From positions 90,667 to 154,666 of the forward strand of contig NW_003546470.1 of the NCBI RefSeq assembly GCF_000090795.2: a stretch of DNA of 64,000 bases. Reading direction: 5' to 3'. The notes under the pieces were generated by a model. The model saw only the letters and a list, made by a program, of their open reading frames with translations, ran no database searches and was not told the origin of the DNA. Source of the DNA: Amphimedon queenslandica (Eukaryota; Porifera; Demospongiae; Haplosclerida; Niphatidae). A program made the position numbers and the translations under genes. Below, piece after piece: positions 1-12,256 of this stretch (the stretch's first letter is position 1; every line of letters begins with the position of its first letter).

Positions 1-3000
1 CTACCAAGTAAAGGGATAAAATAACTTGCCACCACAAGTAATATTAATAAACTAAAGAAAAATTCTGGCATTCAAAACCAAAGCATATGTAACATACTTT
101 ATATCATTATAAAATGATTGGTTTGGTTGAGCTTTTTTATGTCTTTTCATTATTACAATTGCCATTATGAAGAAGCCAATATTAATCTATAATAAGTTTA
201 ATCATAAAACAGATTAAAGACAATATTTTATATTTTACCAAAATTATCAAAATGACTGGAGCAATGAAAGACCATATGAACCCAGTCTCATAACTCAACC
301 AGCAACTATAAATGACACAAACAAGAATTACATCCAGTAAATGAAAACTATTACTTACGCAACCAGTTCATCATTATTGTAAAGCAAGTAATGATTAGAT
401 TGATTATTACCAGTATCAACTAGATATCCAATAGGAACAACTAACATCATATAAATAGCTGGAACACCTAACAAACACACACAAAAACTATTAACTACTA
501 CAATGCCAATGCTTACTGTAACAGACAAGCGTAAAAGCTACTGCATAATGCCTTGTGCGAGTAGTAAACACTTTAACCAATGCTATGTATAAAATGGCTC
601 CTTCCATTAACATCCACATGAACGTAACTAAAAACATGTATTGCATTACAGTAGCGATGATTGAGCAGGCAACCTGTAGTGGATAATATGCACATATAAT
701 GTATTTATTTATGAAATAAAGTACTTTGTTTTCAATTCTTTGAACTCCAAATAAAAACGTCAGTTGCGCTATAAACAAGTTGATACACAGCATTATGTGT
801 ATATAGTTCCTAATGCTCCAGAGTTTTCTGTAATGATAGCATAAAATCAATAAAATAATTACACTTCTTAATTACCTCATACAGGAATAACACAATATTG
901 TCAGTAACATACACACTAAGGAGATAGTTACAAACACTTGTCCAATAGTTGTCAAAATAACCAAATTACTGCCATTAACCTATGATTGAACATTAGGCCA
1001 CTTTAATAAGATTCATAGTTTTCTGTTTTCTGCCCACACAGTGCTACATTGCTATTATTTATTGCACTTTTGCATTAATTATCCATACAATTTATACAAT
1101 GATAATGAGTTATACATTGCATTGATTACCGTATAGTGGGATTTATTGACAAAGGTTTTATTTTGACGAGTTGACGATTTAAAATAAAACGTCAAATTTA
1201 ATAACCGTCAAAAATTTTGTACTTTGTGCCACGTGTATGCAAAGGGCACTATTCGTCAAATTAAAACTCGCCAACCGGGGAAATTTACTGTTTTCATCAA
1301 ATTTTTTACTCGTCAATAAATCCCGCTATATGGTATTACCCTGCCCGGCCACCTGTTCACAAAACAAACGATGAATCTAATTGCAATGGCCTCATATATT
1401 TATCAATTATAAAAGCTGTTACTTACTGAAGATGATGAGTCTGGACTAAGTAGAATAGCAAAATGTGTTAAATGGTCACAGTTACATTCCAATATAGAAC
1501 CGTCTTTATTAGAAGTATTACATCCATTTGTGTCCCATTCACCAGTCACCGAAGAATTATCTGAACTGAAAACAAGCATTATGTTCATCATGCTATTGAT
1601 AATGTATACAATAATGGTACTTTTAATGGTCCAGACTTAATTAACAAGTTTAGTTTAATTGAATATGTGTCGTAATTTATTCACAACAGCGACAACGCAT
1701 CAAAGCTCAAAATTAATTTTAAAGCCAATGTTTTCAAAAATTATGTTACTAAGTACGTGTACATGTAAATAGGCAAAACTCACGAATTTCTAATTTTCCA
1801 ATACGCACATATAAGGTTACGAATTTCCACCTGCTAAGATTTAGTTAAAAAATTTCAAAAACAATATCAAATTACTGGTGATGATGAGAGATTGAAAGTA
1901 ATATTAACAGACTCCGATAAATTTACAAAGTTACATCCTTTACAATCAGTTGTAGCAGATACAACATCAGAAATCAATTGTAGTGAAGAGCTATTTGGTT
2001 CAAGTACTGATGACAAGTCCTGAAGAATGTATGATGCTACTCTAACAGGCAAAGTACTAAATATCTCGGGTGGTAAAGTAATAGAATTTCCATCAAAAGA
2101 TATTCCTACAACTCTATCAGCTTTGATAATTTTTCGACTTTTCATTTCTATTTTAAGATATACTATATAACAATGTACCTTTTAAATGTAACATACTTAT
2201 AGTTTCAGAGAGGATAACACTATTATTGGAATCTAATTTCAGTGCTAGTTCATCAAGTATTAGCAACAAACGAGTACCAGCAATTCTCCTCTGCTCCTAT
2301 ATTGATACATACATGTAGTTTGTTATTGCTACTGAGTAATGCTACAAACCTTATTATTTGAAATGTTCTTCATTCTAATTATTGATTCAGATATACCAAT
2401 TACTTGCTACAAAAAGTATTAACAAGAATTAATAATCAGTAACACATGCACACAGATGTACCTCTGTGTGCTCTTCAGTCACATTTTCCACTGATGTTAC
2501 TATCATGTTAAGTAAAACTACTGCCTCCCTACTTGAAAAAGCCTCTCTTGTTTCATTCAAAATACTCAGGGCCAAGTTAGGGTCTTGTTTAATCTAAGAT
2601 CAATCAGCATTAACATCAATTGGAACGATACTAACCTCCTGTGAAATCCTGTTAAAATCTTCACTAGTGTGACATATGATTTCTTCCCACACTCCATCTC
2701 TATTGCAAAATCTATTGGCTGATAGGACATATAAATCAGTTTCAATACAATTACACATTGAGCATTACCATTAATTATTCCATTATGACAAAAGCCACTG
2801 ACATTTTGATTGGCAGAAGTTTTAGGCCATGTTCCATTACTTTCACAGAATAAAGGCAGTGGAGTTGAAGATGGTAAAATGCCACTAAGAGAGCTAGTTG
2901 GCTGAATAACAGAGCGTTGAATCAACATTCTAACAAATCGTGATGCAGATGCATTTCCTTCATTCATTAGAAAAAATGCACTACTATTATCACTACTACT

Positions 3001-5278
3001 ACTACATCCTGGATGCATTATGTTACCATTGGCATGATCCCAAAGTGGCCTGCATTAACTATAAAATGATAAGAATTTAATAACACTTACTCATTGAATC
3101 TTTGTTTAGACAAGACACTAAATTGACCAAGACTCCAAATATCAGCTCCAACAGTGTAGTTATCTTGTTCCCACATCAAATAGAAGCTATCAACATTTTT
3201 GGAAATGCAAAAAGACAATTCAGTTTTATGCGTAGAATTCGGTGAATAAATTGGCACATGATACAATGTAGTAGTATTAAAATCAGTCCAGTATTTGTTA
3301 CCAACTGGTGCATAATAAGCTAATGGAGCCTCATATTGATCAGTGCTAAGTGAGAGGAGGATGGTATTGGGAAATGAATCAGTAATAGGAAGTGGTTGAG
3401 TGAAGTTGTGTAGCTGAAATAAGAAGCTAATATGTATCCTAAAAAATCAATTTAGCACATTATACAATGTAGCACATCACAGTTTACATGCAGGTGCTTT
3501 AGTACAACTTACAAAGTCTCATCATTCGCATCACATAGGACATTTGAAGAAAATACACTTGGCAGAGTAACAATTTCAACAAGGTTTACATCAAACAATG
3601 GAGACGTAGCTGTTCTATTGGCTTCACCTTGACCATCACTAAAGAATAAACACTTCCCATTTCTGTTATCACATTCAATTGAATCATCCGACTCCCTTCC
3701 ATTATAAAAGATCCAACCAGATGGATTGTTAAATGTTTCATTATAAATTACACGAGACTGCCCAAGGTATTCTATACTTACAGCGACATCATCCAATGCC
3801 CATATGTCACAATAAAGTGACTGAGCAGTAAAGTATTGCTTCCAAATAAATGATATACTTTCTCCTTTTGTTACATTTAATGTTAAGCTATAAAAATGTG
3901 GGCCTTCCTTCTTTGACACAGTACAGGAAATATTTTGACCATCATACTCCAGCATGCATGCATCTGGGAAAATGCATTTTGATATTTTAAGATGGCTTGA
4001 GCTCATGCCATTGCAACTGTCAGTATAAAAGTGCAATGACGTAAGTGTATTCATACTGTTTTTTGAAAGTAATATCCCTTCATCAGCTGAATCCAGTGCT
4101 TGACAAACACAATCACAATGACAAGGATACCGAAGAGTCAGTAAAAATGAAAGAGTGCTGATAAAAGTATAATTAATTTCAAAAAATTGTATAAACTCAC
4201 AGTAATATGTTGTCATTATCGATTTGGCAGTCAAGAACATTTATTGGGCAAATAATATCAGGAGATATTTGACTAGCAAAAAGAAGACTAGAGTCATTAT
4301 CACAGCTAGATGAATCAATGATAAACAAATTTGTCGTTGTACTCAAAGCAAGAATTTGTGTCTCAATAATCACTGGTTCATCTGTATTGGTGGCAGATAC
4401 ATGATTACAAAAGAGGAAGCTGGTACTAAAAATAATATAGCCTGTGTTAATTATTATAATAGTAACAACAAACCTGACATTCATTTCATTATTGTTGAGA
4501 TAAAGATAAACACGATCATCCATAACTATGTTGCATCTCTCAGCAGTTTGGGCTGGCATTTCAAGCCTATACTGCACTTGACTGACATTATCAACTGGTA
4601 AACTGATGTTTTGTCTTTTTCCATCATTGCAATAGCCTATATATAATATACATACAATCACTGAAGTGAAGTGAGAAATTATCGATTTTAGGCCAGCGTA
4701 GGTACACTGATGTATTTGTAATGCTACCAGGCTACCTAATGGCAAAATATGGCAAGCCACTGAAGTGTCCATGTAAAGCTTTATGCTCTCTTGACTTGGC
4801 AATTAAAGGCAAAACATACATGTAACTATACATTAGTGTGTAAAGGAAAAAATTATTAAAATTGCTAATTTTAAAAAAGCCAAACTAGATCCCTCTAAAT
4901 GACTGTAGGTTGGGGAATGGTCTGGCTTAGCAAGACTAGATCTTTCCGTTCCAAATGTCTAAGATAACACTGACTAATAATAAGGTCTAGCCACTAACCA
5001 TTGTCACTATATGCTAAATACCAAGGATTAAAATCAGAGCTTTGATTAATTTTGTATCTGACAGACAACTTGAAAGTATGAGCAATGCAACAGTTACTGC
5101 ATCTCACTTGAAAAGAGGCGGTCCTATATCACAAAATTTTATCATACATGTAAGTTCAATGAAAAGACACTTACAAAAAACTTTGCCTTTGGGAATGACT
5201 AGATCCAGTTGCACAGAGCAACAAAAACGCTAATATTACAATTAAGAGGCTGTAATTTACAACGAGTGCTGACTTCAT
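1..5278 (-). CDS. Adhesion G-protein-coupled receptor with MAM domain (3' end outside window)
   Basis: Multi-exon gene read right to left. The first exon (5175-5278) starts with a hydrophobic signal peptide and ends at a GTAAGT donor. Exons at about 3520-4640 encode an N-glycosylation-rich ectodomain. One at about 3530-4140 looks like a MAM domain (conserved Cys, CDIWALDDVAV near its end), and about 3050-3450 is a related stretch. The exon at 1403-1580 carries a GPS autoproteolysis motif (CNCDHLTHFAILL). TM1 is at about 870-975, TM2-TM3 at 491-835 (RKLWSIRNYIHIMLCINLF, then FMWMLMEGAILY), and TM4 at about 360-470. The order signal, MAM, GPS, 7TM is that of adhesion GPCRs, which self-cleave at the GPS and signal through G proteins at the cell surface. 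Short introns interrupt it throughout, one with a MITE. TM5-TM7 and the tail are at or beyond the left edge. Exon borders inside the ectodomain are approximate, and ligand and subfamily cannot be told. Confidence 0.82.
1127..1335. mobile_element. MITE with TACCGTATAG / TACCATATAG ends
   Basis: A 209-bp element with terminal inverted repeats of about 25 bp. The left end reads TACCGTATAGTGGGATTTAT and the right end, read inwards, TACCATATAGCGGGATTTAT. The interior has further partial self-complementarity and no coding capacity. It lies in an intron of the adhesion GPCR. The TA at each end is consistent with a TA target site. It is one of several elements in the window with TAC(C/T)GTA ends. Confidence 0.75.
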
Positions 5279-5453
5279 TTCTGTCTTCCTGTAGTCTCCC
5301 TCGCTAGCAGAAGCGAGGCTAATTCTCCCCGAGTGCCGAGATGTGTTTTTCTAGGTTTTCTTGGCATAGATGATAACACTCAAACAGCAATTTTGTCATA
5401 CCATTCATACCAATCAGAGGCGTGCCCAGCAAAATTGCAAACTTTAAAGGCTT

Positions 5454-5607
5454 CCATACACTAGGCAACATGTTGCTATACTTTTGTGGTTACTTTGATC
5501 TTGTAAGCAACATGTTGCCAGAAATAGAACAGCCTTCTATTTCTGGCAACAGTTCCTTACAAGATGTAATCACAAATGTTGCAAGCAACATGTTGCCTAG
5601 TGTATGG
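5454..5607. mobile_element. Foldback MITE, 154 bp
   Basis: The outer 24 bases (CCATACACTAGGCAACATGT, then TGCT) are repeated exactly in inverted orientation at 5584-5607. A second inner pair (AAGCAACATGTTGCCAGAAA against TTTCTGGCAACAGTTCCTTA) makes nearly the whole element self-complementary. The palindrome CAACATGTTG is also seen at about 42880, possibly a relic of the same family. No coding capacity. Confidence 0.8.
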
Positions 5608-6869
5608 GGCTGCTATATCCATCGCTAACATTCCACATGATTCCAGCAACAGAACAACAAGCAGGCTGGGGAGCATTCCTTGATCATATATATAATACCG
5701 TCTATCTGAAATTTTTACTGTGATTTTAATTTTACTGCATTAGAATTTCGCAAAAAAATTAGACTTACCCATATAATTACATGCTATATTCAATAATACA
5801 TAACACAGTATTATTTAGTAAAAATTAAATCACAGCACAAGTTTAAAACTCAAAAATTTGTACCACACTAATTTCCTGATCTACAGTATATAGGAAACTG
5901 AAAGAAAGCAGGATATTGGATTAAATTTTGGGTAAACACACTCTTCTTAATTGTATTACATTAATTTTATTTACATGTAGATCTATCTACGTGTACATAG
6001 ATCTAGTTACAATTAAATAACCTATCGGCATACACCCACACTTTTTATATGGGTTTGGTGGAAATACTTGAATTCCCAGCTTTTATCAGAACAGGAATCC
6101 ATGAGGTAGTGGTGTTGATCGATTAATGAAGGGTCGTGATGAGACTCTTACCTTCACATGGTCTCAGTAAGCTTCGCCATTTGCAGTCAGACAAGTATTA
6201 CTAGCTAATTCTATTTTACAAACTTTTGTCCTGTTAAATTTAATTAAATTATAATTAACATGTATGCCTTTCACCATAATTGTTTATTAAGGTTATTTCA
6301 TTATGGTAGCTACTCCCAATAATGACATTAAAATGTTTACTAGTTCATAGAAAAGATATGGGTTTTTGAGTCCTACGCCACCAATAAATTTTTAAAGGGA
6401 TGATTATCATTTTAGGGACAATTCTTCTGTTTTTGTATTCATATTGAAATAATGACACTTATTATAGTGATGGGCTGATGGCCATGAATTAGAATTAATG
6501 TTAAAAATAGCATTTTGTAGAACTAGAAATCTTTCCACCAGCCAGATCATTACTCCTATACTTACTATAGATGGGGTACTATTATATCAAAATGCTGTCA
6601 TTAATTTAAGATATCACCTTTTTACTGTGGTCATTGCCTCCAAAATGCTATATAACCATTTTACTACATACATCTCTTTAATTAGAAATGCTTATAGTCA
6701 GTTTTCTCTCACAGGATTTTGGCATAGTGCTCATGTAGGTTATTGTCAGTGGATTTTAAAGTTGCTCCAAACTTTGACAAAATAATGTCTACTATACAGG
6801 AAATTTTTCAAAAATTGCTAGGAGAGAATTTTCCATTTTTATAATTTTCTTAATACACACATGGCATGC

Positions 6870-7200
6870 ATATGTTTTTTACTTTATAAAATTTTGAGCT
6901 GACTCCAATCAAAATACAAGTTTTTTAAATACTCAAAGTCATGCAAAAATTCCTGTATAAAAATACTATATAATAGTACAGTGTCTTTGACCAAATTTCG
7001 TCAAAAATGACTAGGAGAATATTCTGTATTTTATAATATTTTCTGATAAATATACATGTACTTGTGATATGTAACAAGTTCGAGCTGATTCCAATCAAAA
7101 TTGGATTTTTTTTACAGATTTTTAAGGTTACTAAAAATCAGACAAAAGTCCTTGTACATAGTACCCAAATTTTTCCAAAAATAACTACGAGAGAATTCTT
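6870..7200. repeat. Dispersed AT-rich repeat
   Basis: The phrase 'gagctgattccaatcaaaat' and its surroundings occur twice here. They recur in reverse orientation at about 39340-39560 (ttttgattggaatcaagtcc). The wording is close to that of the 177-bp units in the EXD2 intron, so these are probably diverged members of the same superfamily. No coding capacity. Confidence 0.5.
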
Positions 7201-7750
7201 TATTTTATAATACTGTATAGTGGATTTTTTGTAGGCTTCACATTTTGTGGTTTGTTCAGCTAGTGGGACAATTTGTGGCTTCAATTTTCGTGGTTGACTT
7301 GACAGTTTACATGGCTTTAGACAATTACACTAGAACTGTTACAGGAAACAATGTCGACACTATAGGCACTTTATATGGCAATGTTTTAAGGCTTGGAATA
7401 TTACAAAATGTTCTCATCCGTTTAAGGTGGCTACAGTGCAGTGGTACGTTACCTATCACACAACTTACAGTAAGATCAATTCTACCAGCTGCTCTGTTCT
7501 CCAAATGCATGTCTCACTGACTTGCCTGTCATTTCAATCATGTGATCAACATGCTCTTGACATCACACTGTAAGAGAAGAGAGAGGGAAAAAGAGGGAAA
7601 AGAAGGACAGAGAAAGAGACTGCAGGCTTAATACATGAATGCATCTAAAGCGCTATAATAGCTCTAGTCTGAGAGCAACCCCTTATTACTCAGAATCTTA
7701 TAATATTCCAATTTTAGCAATTTATCATAAAAATCTAACAAATTCTGTGG

Positions 7751-10700
7751 CTATTGTGGATTGTGATAAACACTCCAAAGTTTTGGCAGATATTGTGGCT
7801 GCATTGAGTCTAGAAAATGTTGACGCCATCTTTGTTGAAACTCTACCAAGTCTTCTCTTTCCTTTACTGCCTTTACTACCAGCTCACCATGTGAAACATA
7901 ATTGGGATTGTGCAATCTAGTTTATACAAAAAACAAATATTATGAACATGCAATATGTAGATATGGTATCATTAACCTTGTTTCTATTTTCAGAAGCTCC
8001 TCTATCATATCATCAGTCACTTCATCTTTTTCACAGTTAAAATGTTTAGCTAAAGTTTCTGTTATATCTTCTCTCCTCTTCTTTGGTAACGTTTCTTTGT
8101 GTCCTTTTAAAGCACGGGCTAAACTTCGGAGTTTAACTTTTTCTGGGTCTTCGTGAAACTTCTGAGTACTAGCTTCCAGTGGTGCTGAATATTCTAATGC
8201 TATTTGTTGTTTTATTATGCTGTCATGATGAGTCGATAACTGATGGCAGGTCACACACAAGAGAAGAACATCATGTGACAGATGCTCCTTCATCTTAGGA
8301 GGAAAAAATCTAAAAAAAAATAAAAAAAACAAAACCTTAATGACTCCCAAAGTCACTGTGTTGGCCATTATTTTACTTTCTGTATTCATGAGGCACTACA
8401 TTTTTCCTGATGTAGCTGTCCTTTCTTCCACAAACCACACAAATATTTTCTTTCTCTGTCAAGTAGTATTCTCTGTCTTTCTTTGGCTTCCCTGATGGCT
8501 CAAACAACAATTGCAATACAGGAGGATCTTCACTCACAAGTACTATTATAATATAAATTAACTGTATGGTTTAGACTGTGATGTAATGATAACATTACCT
8601 CCAAGCTCTTTACTGAGATACCATTCAACTTTCCTTTTATCAACAGTAGATAGTAGTGTTCCATCAGGAGCTATTAGCTGGCAATTGTAATAAAGTGGGC
8701 TCTGCCTTATACTGTAAGCAGCTGTACGACCACTGGCTTGTGGCTTCTGAGGTTGGGAATTATTCCTAATGTTATAATTGACATCAATGATGCCTTGACA
8801 CAATGAGAATACACAAGATTTCTCCTCTTCACTGATTGTGTCACTCTTCATTGTCTGGCATGAATCACTTTTTGTTCTCCTTTTCTTATGCTCTGCTAGT
8901 TTGCTAAGTATAATCAATCCAGCAATAGCATCTCTAGCAGCATATAGAATCTGATCATCACTGAGGACATCACGTTCCCAATTGCTACAAGTTATTTCTT
9001 TCGATTTAGTTAAGACACTATCAGTCAGTTGTTCTAACAATCCTCCTAAGCCATTATTTCGCCTACAAATACATATTAATAATAATGTTTGAAGTTTTGC
9101 TCATACATGTACCTTATACCACATCTAAAAGCAACGTTCCTTAAATCAATGCAACTAACAGTGAGAGTCCCAGACCATTCACAGAGTCTAGTCACATCAT
9201 TCATAATTCCAACTCCAAATTTAAAAGAACTATAAAAAGAAATTAATTTATTTGTAATTAATTCAGTTTTAAAATGGTCATAAATTAAAAAAACTAATTT
9301 GTCCAAATCCACTCAAACTTTCTACATAGCCAAAAGGCAACAATATGTATCAGAAAATGTAATAAAAATTTGGTGGGATTTCGGAGTCATTTTTGAAAAA
9401 ACCATAGGTTATAGCCTTAGTTTTTTTTTCAAAATTTGCTACTTTTTAAAAATTGGTCATAACTCTAGAATTTGAGCTTGGAATTGGCTCAAACTTTCTA
9501 CATAGCATAAGGACATCAATATGCATCAGAAAATGTAATAAAAATTTGGCATGATTTTTGAGCCATTTTTGAAAAAAAAACCATGGCCTTGGGTATTTTT
9601 AGAATTTTGAAATTTTCTTAAAATGGCCATTACTCAAAAAATTGAAGTTGAAATTACCTTAAACTTTCTACACAGCATAAGGACATCAATATGTATCAGA
9701 AAATGTAAAAAAAATTTGGGATCATTTTGGAGCCATTTTTTGGTACAAATCATGGGCATATAGCCTTGGGTATTTTTAAAATTTTGGCATTTTCTTAAAA
9801 TGGCCGTAACTTAAAAAATTCAAGTTGGAATCACCTCAAACTTGCTACACAGCATAAGGACATTAATATGTATCAGAAAATGTAATAAAAATTTGGGGTG
9901 ATTTCGGAGCCATTTTTTGGGAAAAACCATGGGCTATAGCCTTGGGTAATTTTCAGAATTTTGGCATTTTCTTAAAATGGCCGCAACTTAAAAAATTCAA
10001 GTCGGAATCACTTCAAACTTTCTACACAGCATAAGGACATCAATATGTATCAGAAAATGTAATAAAAATTTGGGGTCATTTTGGAGCCATTTTTTTGGTA
10101 CAAACCATGGGCGTATAGCCTTGGGTATTTTTAGAATTTTGGCATTTTCTTAAAATGGCGATAAATTAAAAAATTCAAGTTGGAATCACCTCAAACTTGC
10201 TACACAGTATTAGGAGTTCAATATGTATCAGAAAATGTAATAAAAATTTGGGGTGATGTCGGAGTCATTTTTTGAAAAAAAACCATGGGCTATAGCCTTG
10301 GGTATTTTTCAGAATTTTGGCATTTTCTTAAAATGGCCGTAACTTAAAAAATTTAAGTCGGAATCACCTCAAACTTGCTACACAGCATAAGGACATCAAT
10401 ATGCATCAGAAAATGTAATAAAAATTTGGGGTGATTTCGGAGCCATTTTTTAGAAAAAACCATGGGCTATATATAACCTTGGTTATTTTTCAGAATTTTG
10501 ACGTTTTCTTAAAATGGCAGCAACTTGAAAAATTGAAGTCGGAATCACTTCAAACCTGCTACACAGCATAAGGACATCATTATGTATCAGAAAATGTTAT
10601 AAAAGTTTGGGGTCATTTTGGAGCCATTTTTTGGCAAAAACCACGTGTTATAGCCTTGGATAATTTTCAGAATTTTGGCATTTTCTTAAAATGGCTGTAA

Positions 10701-12063
10701 CTTTCAAGGGCTATAATTATAGCCTTTGCTTTTTTGGCTCAATTTAAAAAGTACTCATAACTAAAAAATTTTTTGTCGGAATTGGCTCAAACTTTCTATA
10801 TAGTATAACAACACAAATCAAGTATAAAAATGTAATCAATAATTTGGGTGATTTGGACCCATTTTTGAAAAAAACCATATAGCCTTTGCTTTAAAAAAAA
10901 ATTAGCTCAATTTAATAAGTGCTCATACATGTATTGTAACTCAAACATTCCTCGTCAGAATTGGCTCAAACTTTCTACAAAGCATAAGGACATCAATTAG
11001 TATCAGAAAATGTAATAAATAATTTTAGATGATCTTAGATCCATTTTTAGAAAAATTGTAGTTTACATAGTCTTTCCTTTTTATCAAAGTTTGGCTTGTT
11101 TTTAAAATGGTAATAACTCAAAAAGTATCTGTTGAAATCAACTAAAACTTTGTACACAGCATAAGGACATCAATATGTATTAGGAAAAATAATAAAATTT
11201 TGAGTGATTTTTGAGCCATTTTTGAAAAAACCATGAAATAACCTTTGCTTTTAAAAATTGGCTGAATTAAAAAGTGCTCATAACTTCAAAATTTCTTGTC
11301 AGAATGCGCTCTTTCTACATAGTATAGGACACTAATATGTATAGGAAAATTTAATAAAATTTTGAATGAGTTTGGACCCATTTTTTGAAAAAAAAACAAT
11401 GGGCTATAGCTTTTGCTTTATTCTAAAATAATATTTGCTAATTTTAAAATGATCATAGCTTGAAAAATATTTGTCGGAAACAGTTCAAAATTTCTACATA
11501 GTATAAGGGGAGCAATATGTATCAGAAAATGTAATAAAAATTTGAGGGTAATTTTGGAGCCATTAAAAAAATAACATGTACAATTGTACATAACTTAATT
11601 ACATACCTTTTATCAGTCAATATCTTCTGTAAACTTTCTGTTAACCTTCCAATTTTAGACAATCGGACTAAAGCACATTCCTTATTAGGAAATGCTAACT
11701 GGAGTAATGCCACAGGATAATAAGAGCTCTCATTATTCCTTTGATTATCACTGACCCATTCACAATCAAACCCAATAAAAGTGGTGGTATCTTGCAATCT
11801 CTTAAAGTAAGCCTCACATTGTTCTGCTGTATCTATGACTGACACTTTGTAGTCACTAATGTCAAGCACAGGGCGAGGTACAGGGCTTGGTACAATGGCC
11901 TTAGAATTCCTACATCTCCTCCAGTACAAGGTTAATAAGGTCGCTAGTGCTAGGCCTATAGATTGCATTACATAGTGAGAGGAAGAAGTGGCTACTTACC
12001 CTCGTACTTACCTGAAGAAGATATTACAAAAGATATAAACCCAGCTCGTAGAAACCACTTCAT
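7751..12063 (-). CDS. EXD2: Exonuclease 3'-5' domain-containing protein 2 (EXD2), complete
   Basis: Deduced exons are 12012-12063, 11607-11955, 9114-9229, 8599-9063, 8377-8542, 7977-8309 and 7751-7916. They total 1647 nt, giving an in-frame 548-residue protein. The N-terminus is a membrane anchor of about 23 hydrophobic residues followed by YWRRCRN. A DEDDy exonuclease follows: Exo I FDCEWVS, Exo II GIMNDVTRL, Exo III YAARDAIAG. The second half has the HNH-like zinc region of EXD2 (CVVCG, VPHEYRKFF, LSHDVLLLCVTCH) and the family C-terminus RWRQHFLDSMQP. Human EXD2 is about 620 aa; it is membrane-anchored and reported to act on DNA ends or RNA and at mitochondria. An alternative start at 11968 skips the first short exon (535 aa); I prefer 12063 because splicing completes the membrane segment. 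The largest intron (9230-11606) is filled with tandem repeats. The next gene upstream ends at 12257. Confidence 0.93.
9290..11575. repeat. Tandem array of ~177-bp units in an EXD2 intron
   Basis: About twelve diverged units. The phrase 'aaggacatcaatatgtatca', or a close variant, recurs at about 9505, 9680, 9857, 10033, 10210, 10388, 10570, 10985, 11160, 11322 and 11500, mostly 175-180 bp apart. Each unit also holds 'gaaaatgtaataaaaatttg', 'gagccatttttt', 'accatgggctatagcc' and 'ttttcttaaaatgg'. Central units are most alike and edge units degenerate, as in satellites evolving by unequal exchange. It sits wholly within the intron at 9230-11606. Related units occur at about 25940-26400 and 34290-34945, and in reverse orientation at 41545-42757 and 58808-59937. 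Confidence 0.9.
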
Positions 12064-12256
12064 TTTAGTGTCCAACCAGCAACAGCCACACCTTTTAATA
12101 ATCTGGTGTGTCAGTGCATTCCACAATCACATCTAAAGGCCTTGAGGGTAAATGTGCTGATATCATAATAAATTGTTGTGCATAAGCATACAAGTGAATT
12201 TTTATTGTAGCAAACAGCAAAAAAGCAATGCAAAATTTAGTTCACTTGACTATAGT

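Larger units (their letters stand above)
5279..7750. other. Intergenic region between GPCR and EXD2, repeat-rich
   Basis: No gene is recognised here. It holds a short hairpin near 5292-5313, a foldback MITE at 5454-5607, a dispersed AT-rich repeat at about 6870-7200, and from about 7211 a sequence resembling the left half of the MITE at 51479-51674. Short open frames occur but show no domain, splice structure or coding bias. The GPCR and EXD2 are both on the minus strand, so this stretch must carry the GPCR promoter and the EXD2 3' end. Confidence 0.6.

Noticed and set aside
7245-7920. Plus-strand open frames near the end of EXD2
   Set aside because: No domain or splice pattern. Part is antisense to the EXD2 last exon, and part resembles half of a MITE.
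9290-11575. CRISPR-like array
   Set aside because: Units are long, directly adjacent and diverged, with no repeat-spacer alternation. This is a eukaryotic satellite-like array in an intron.
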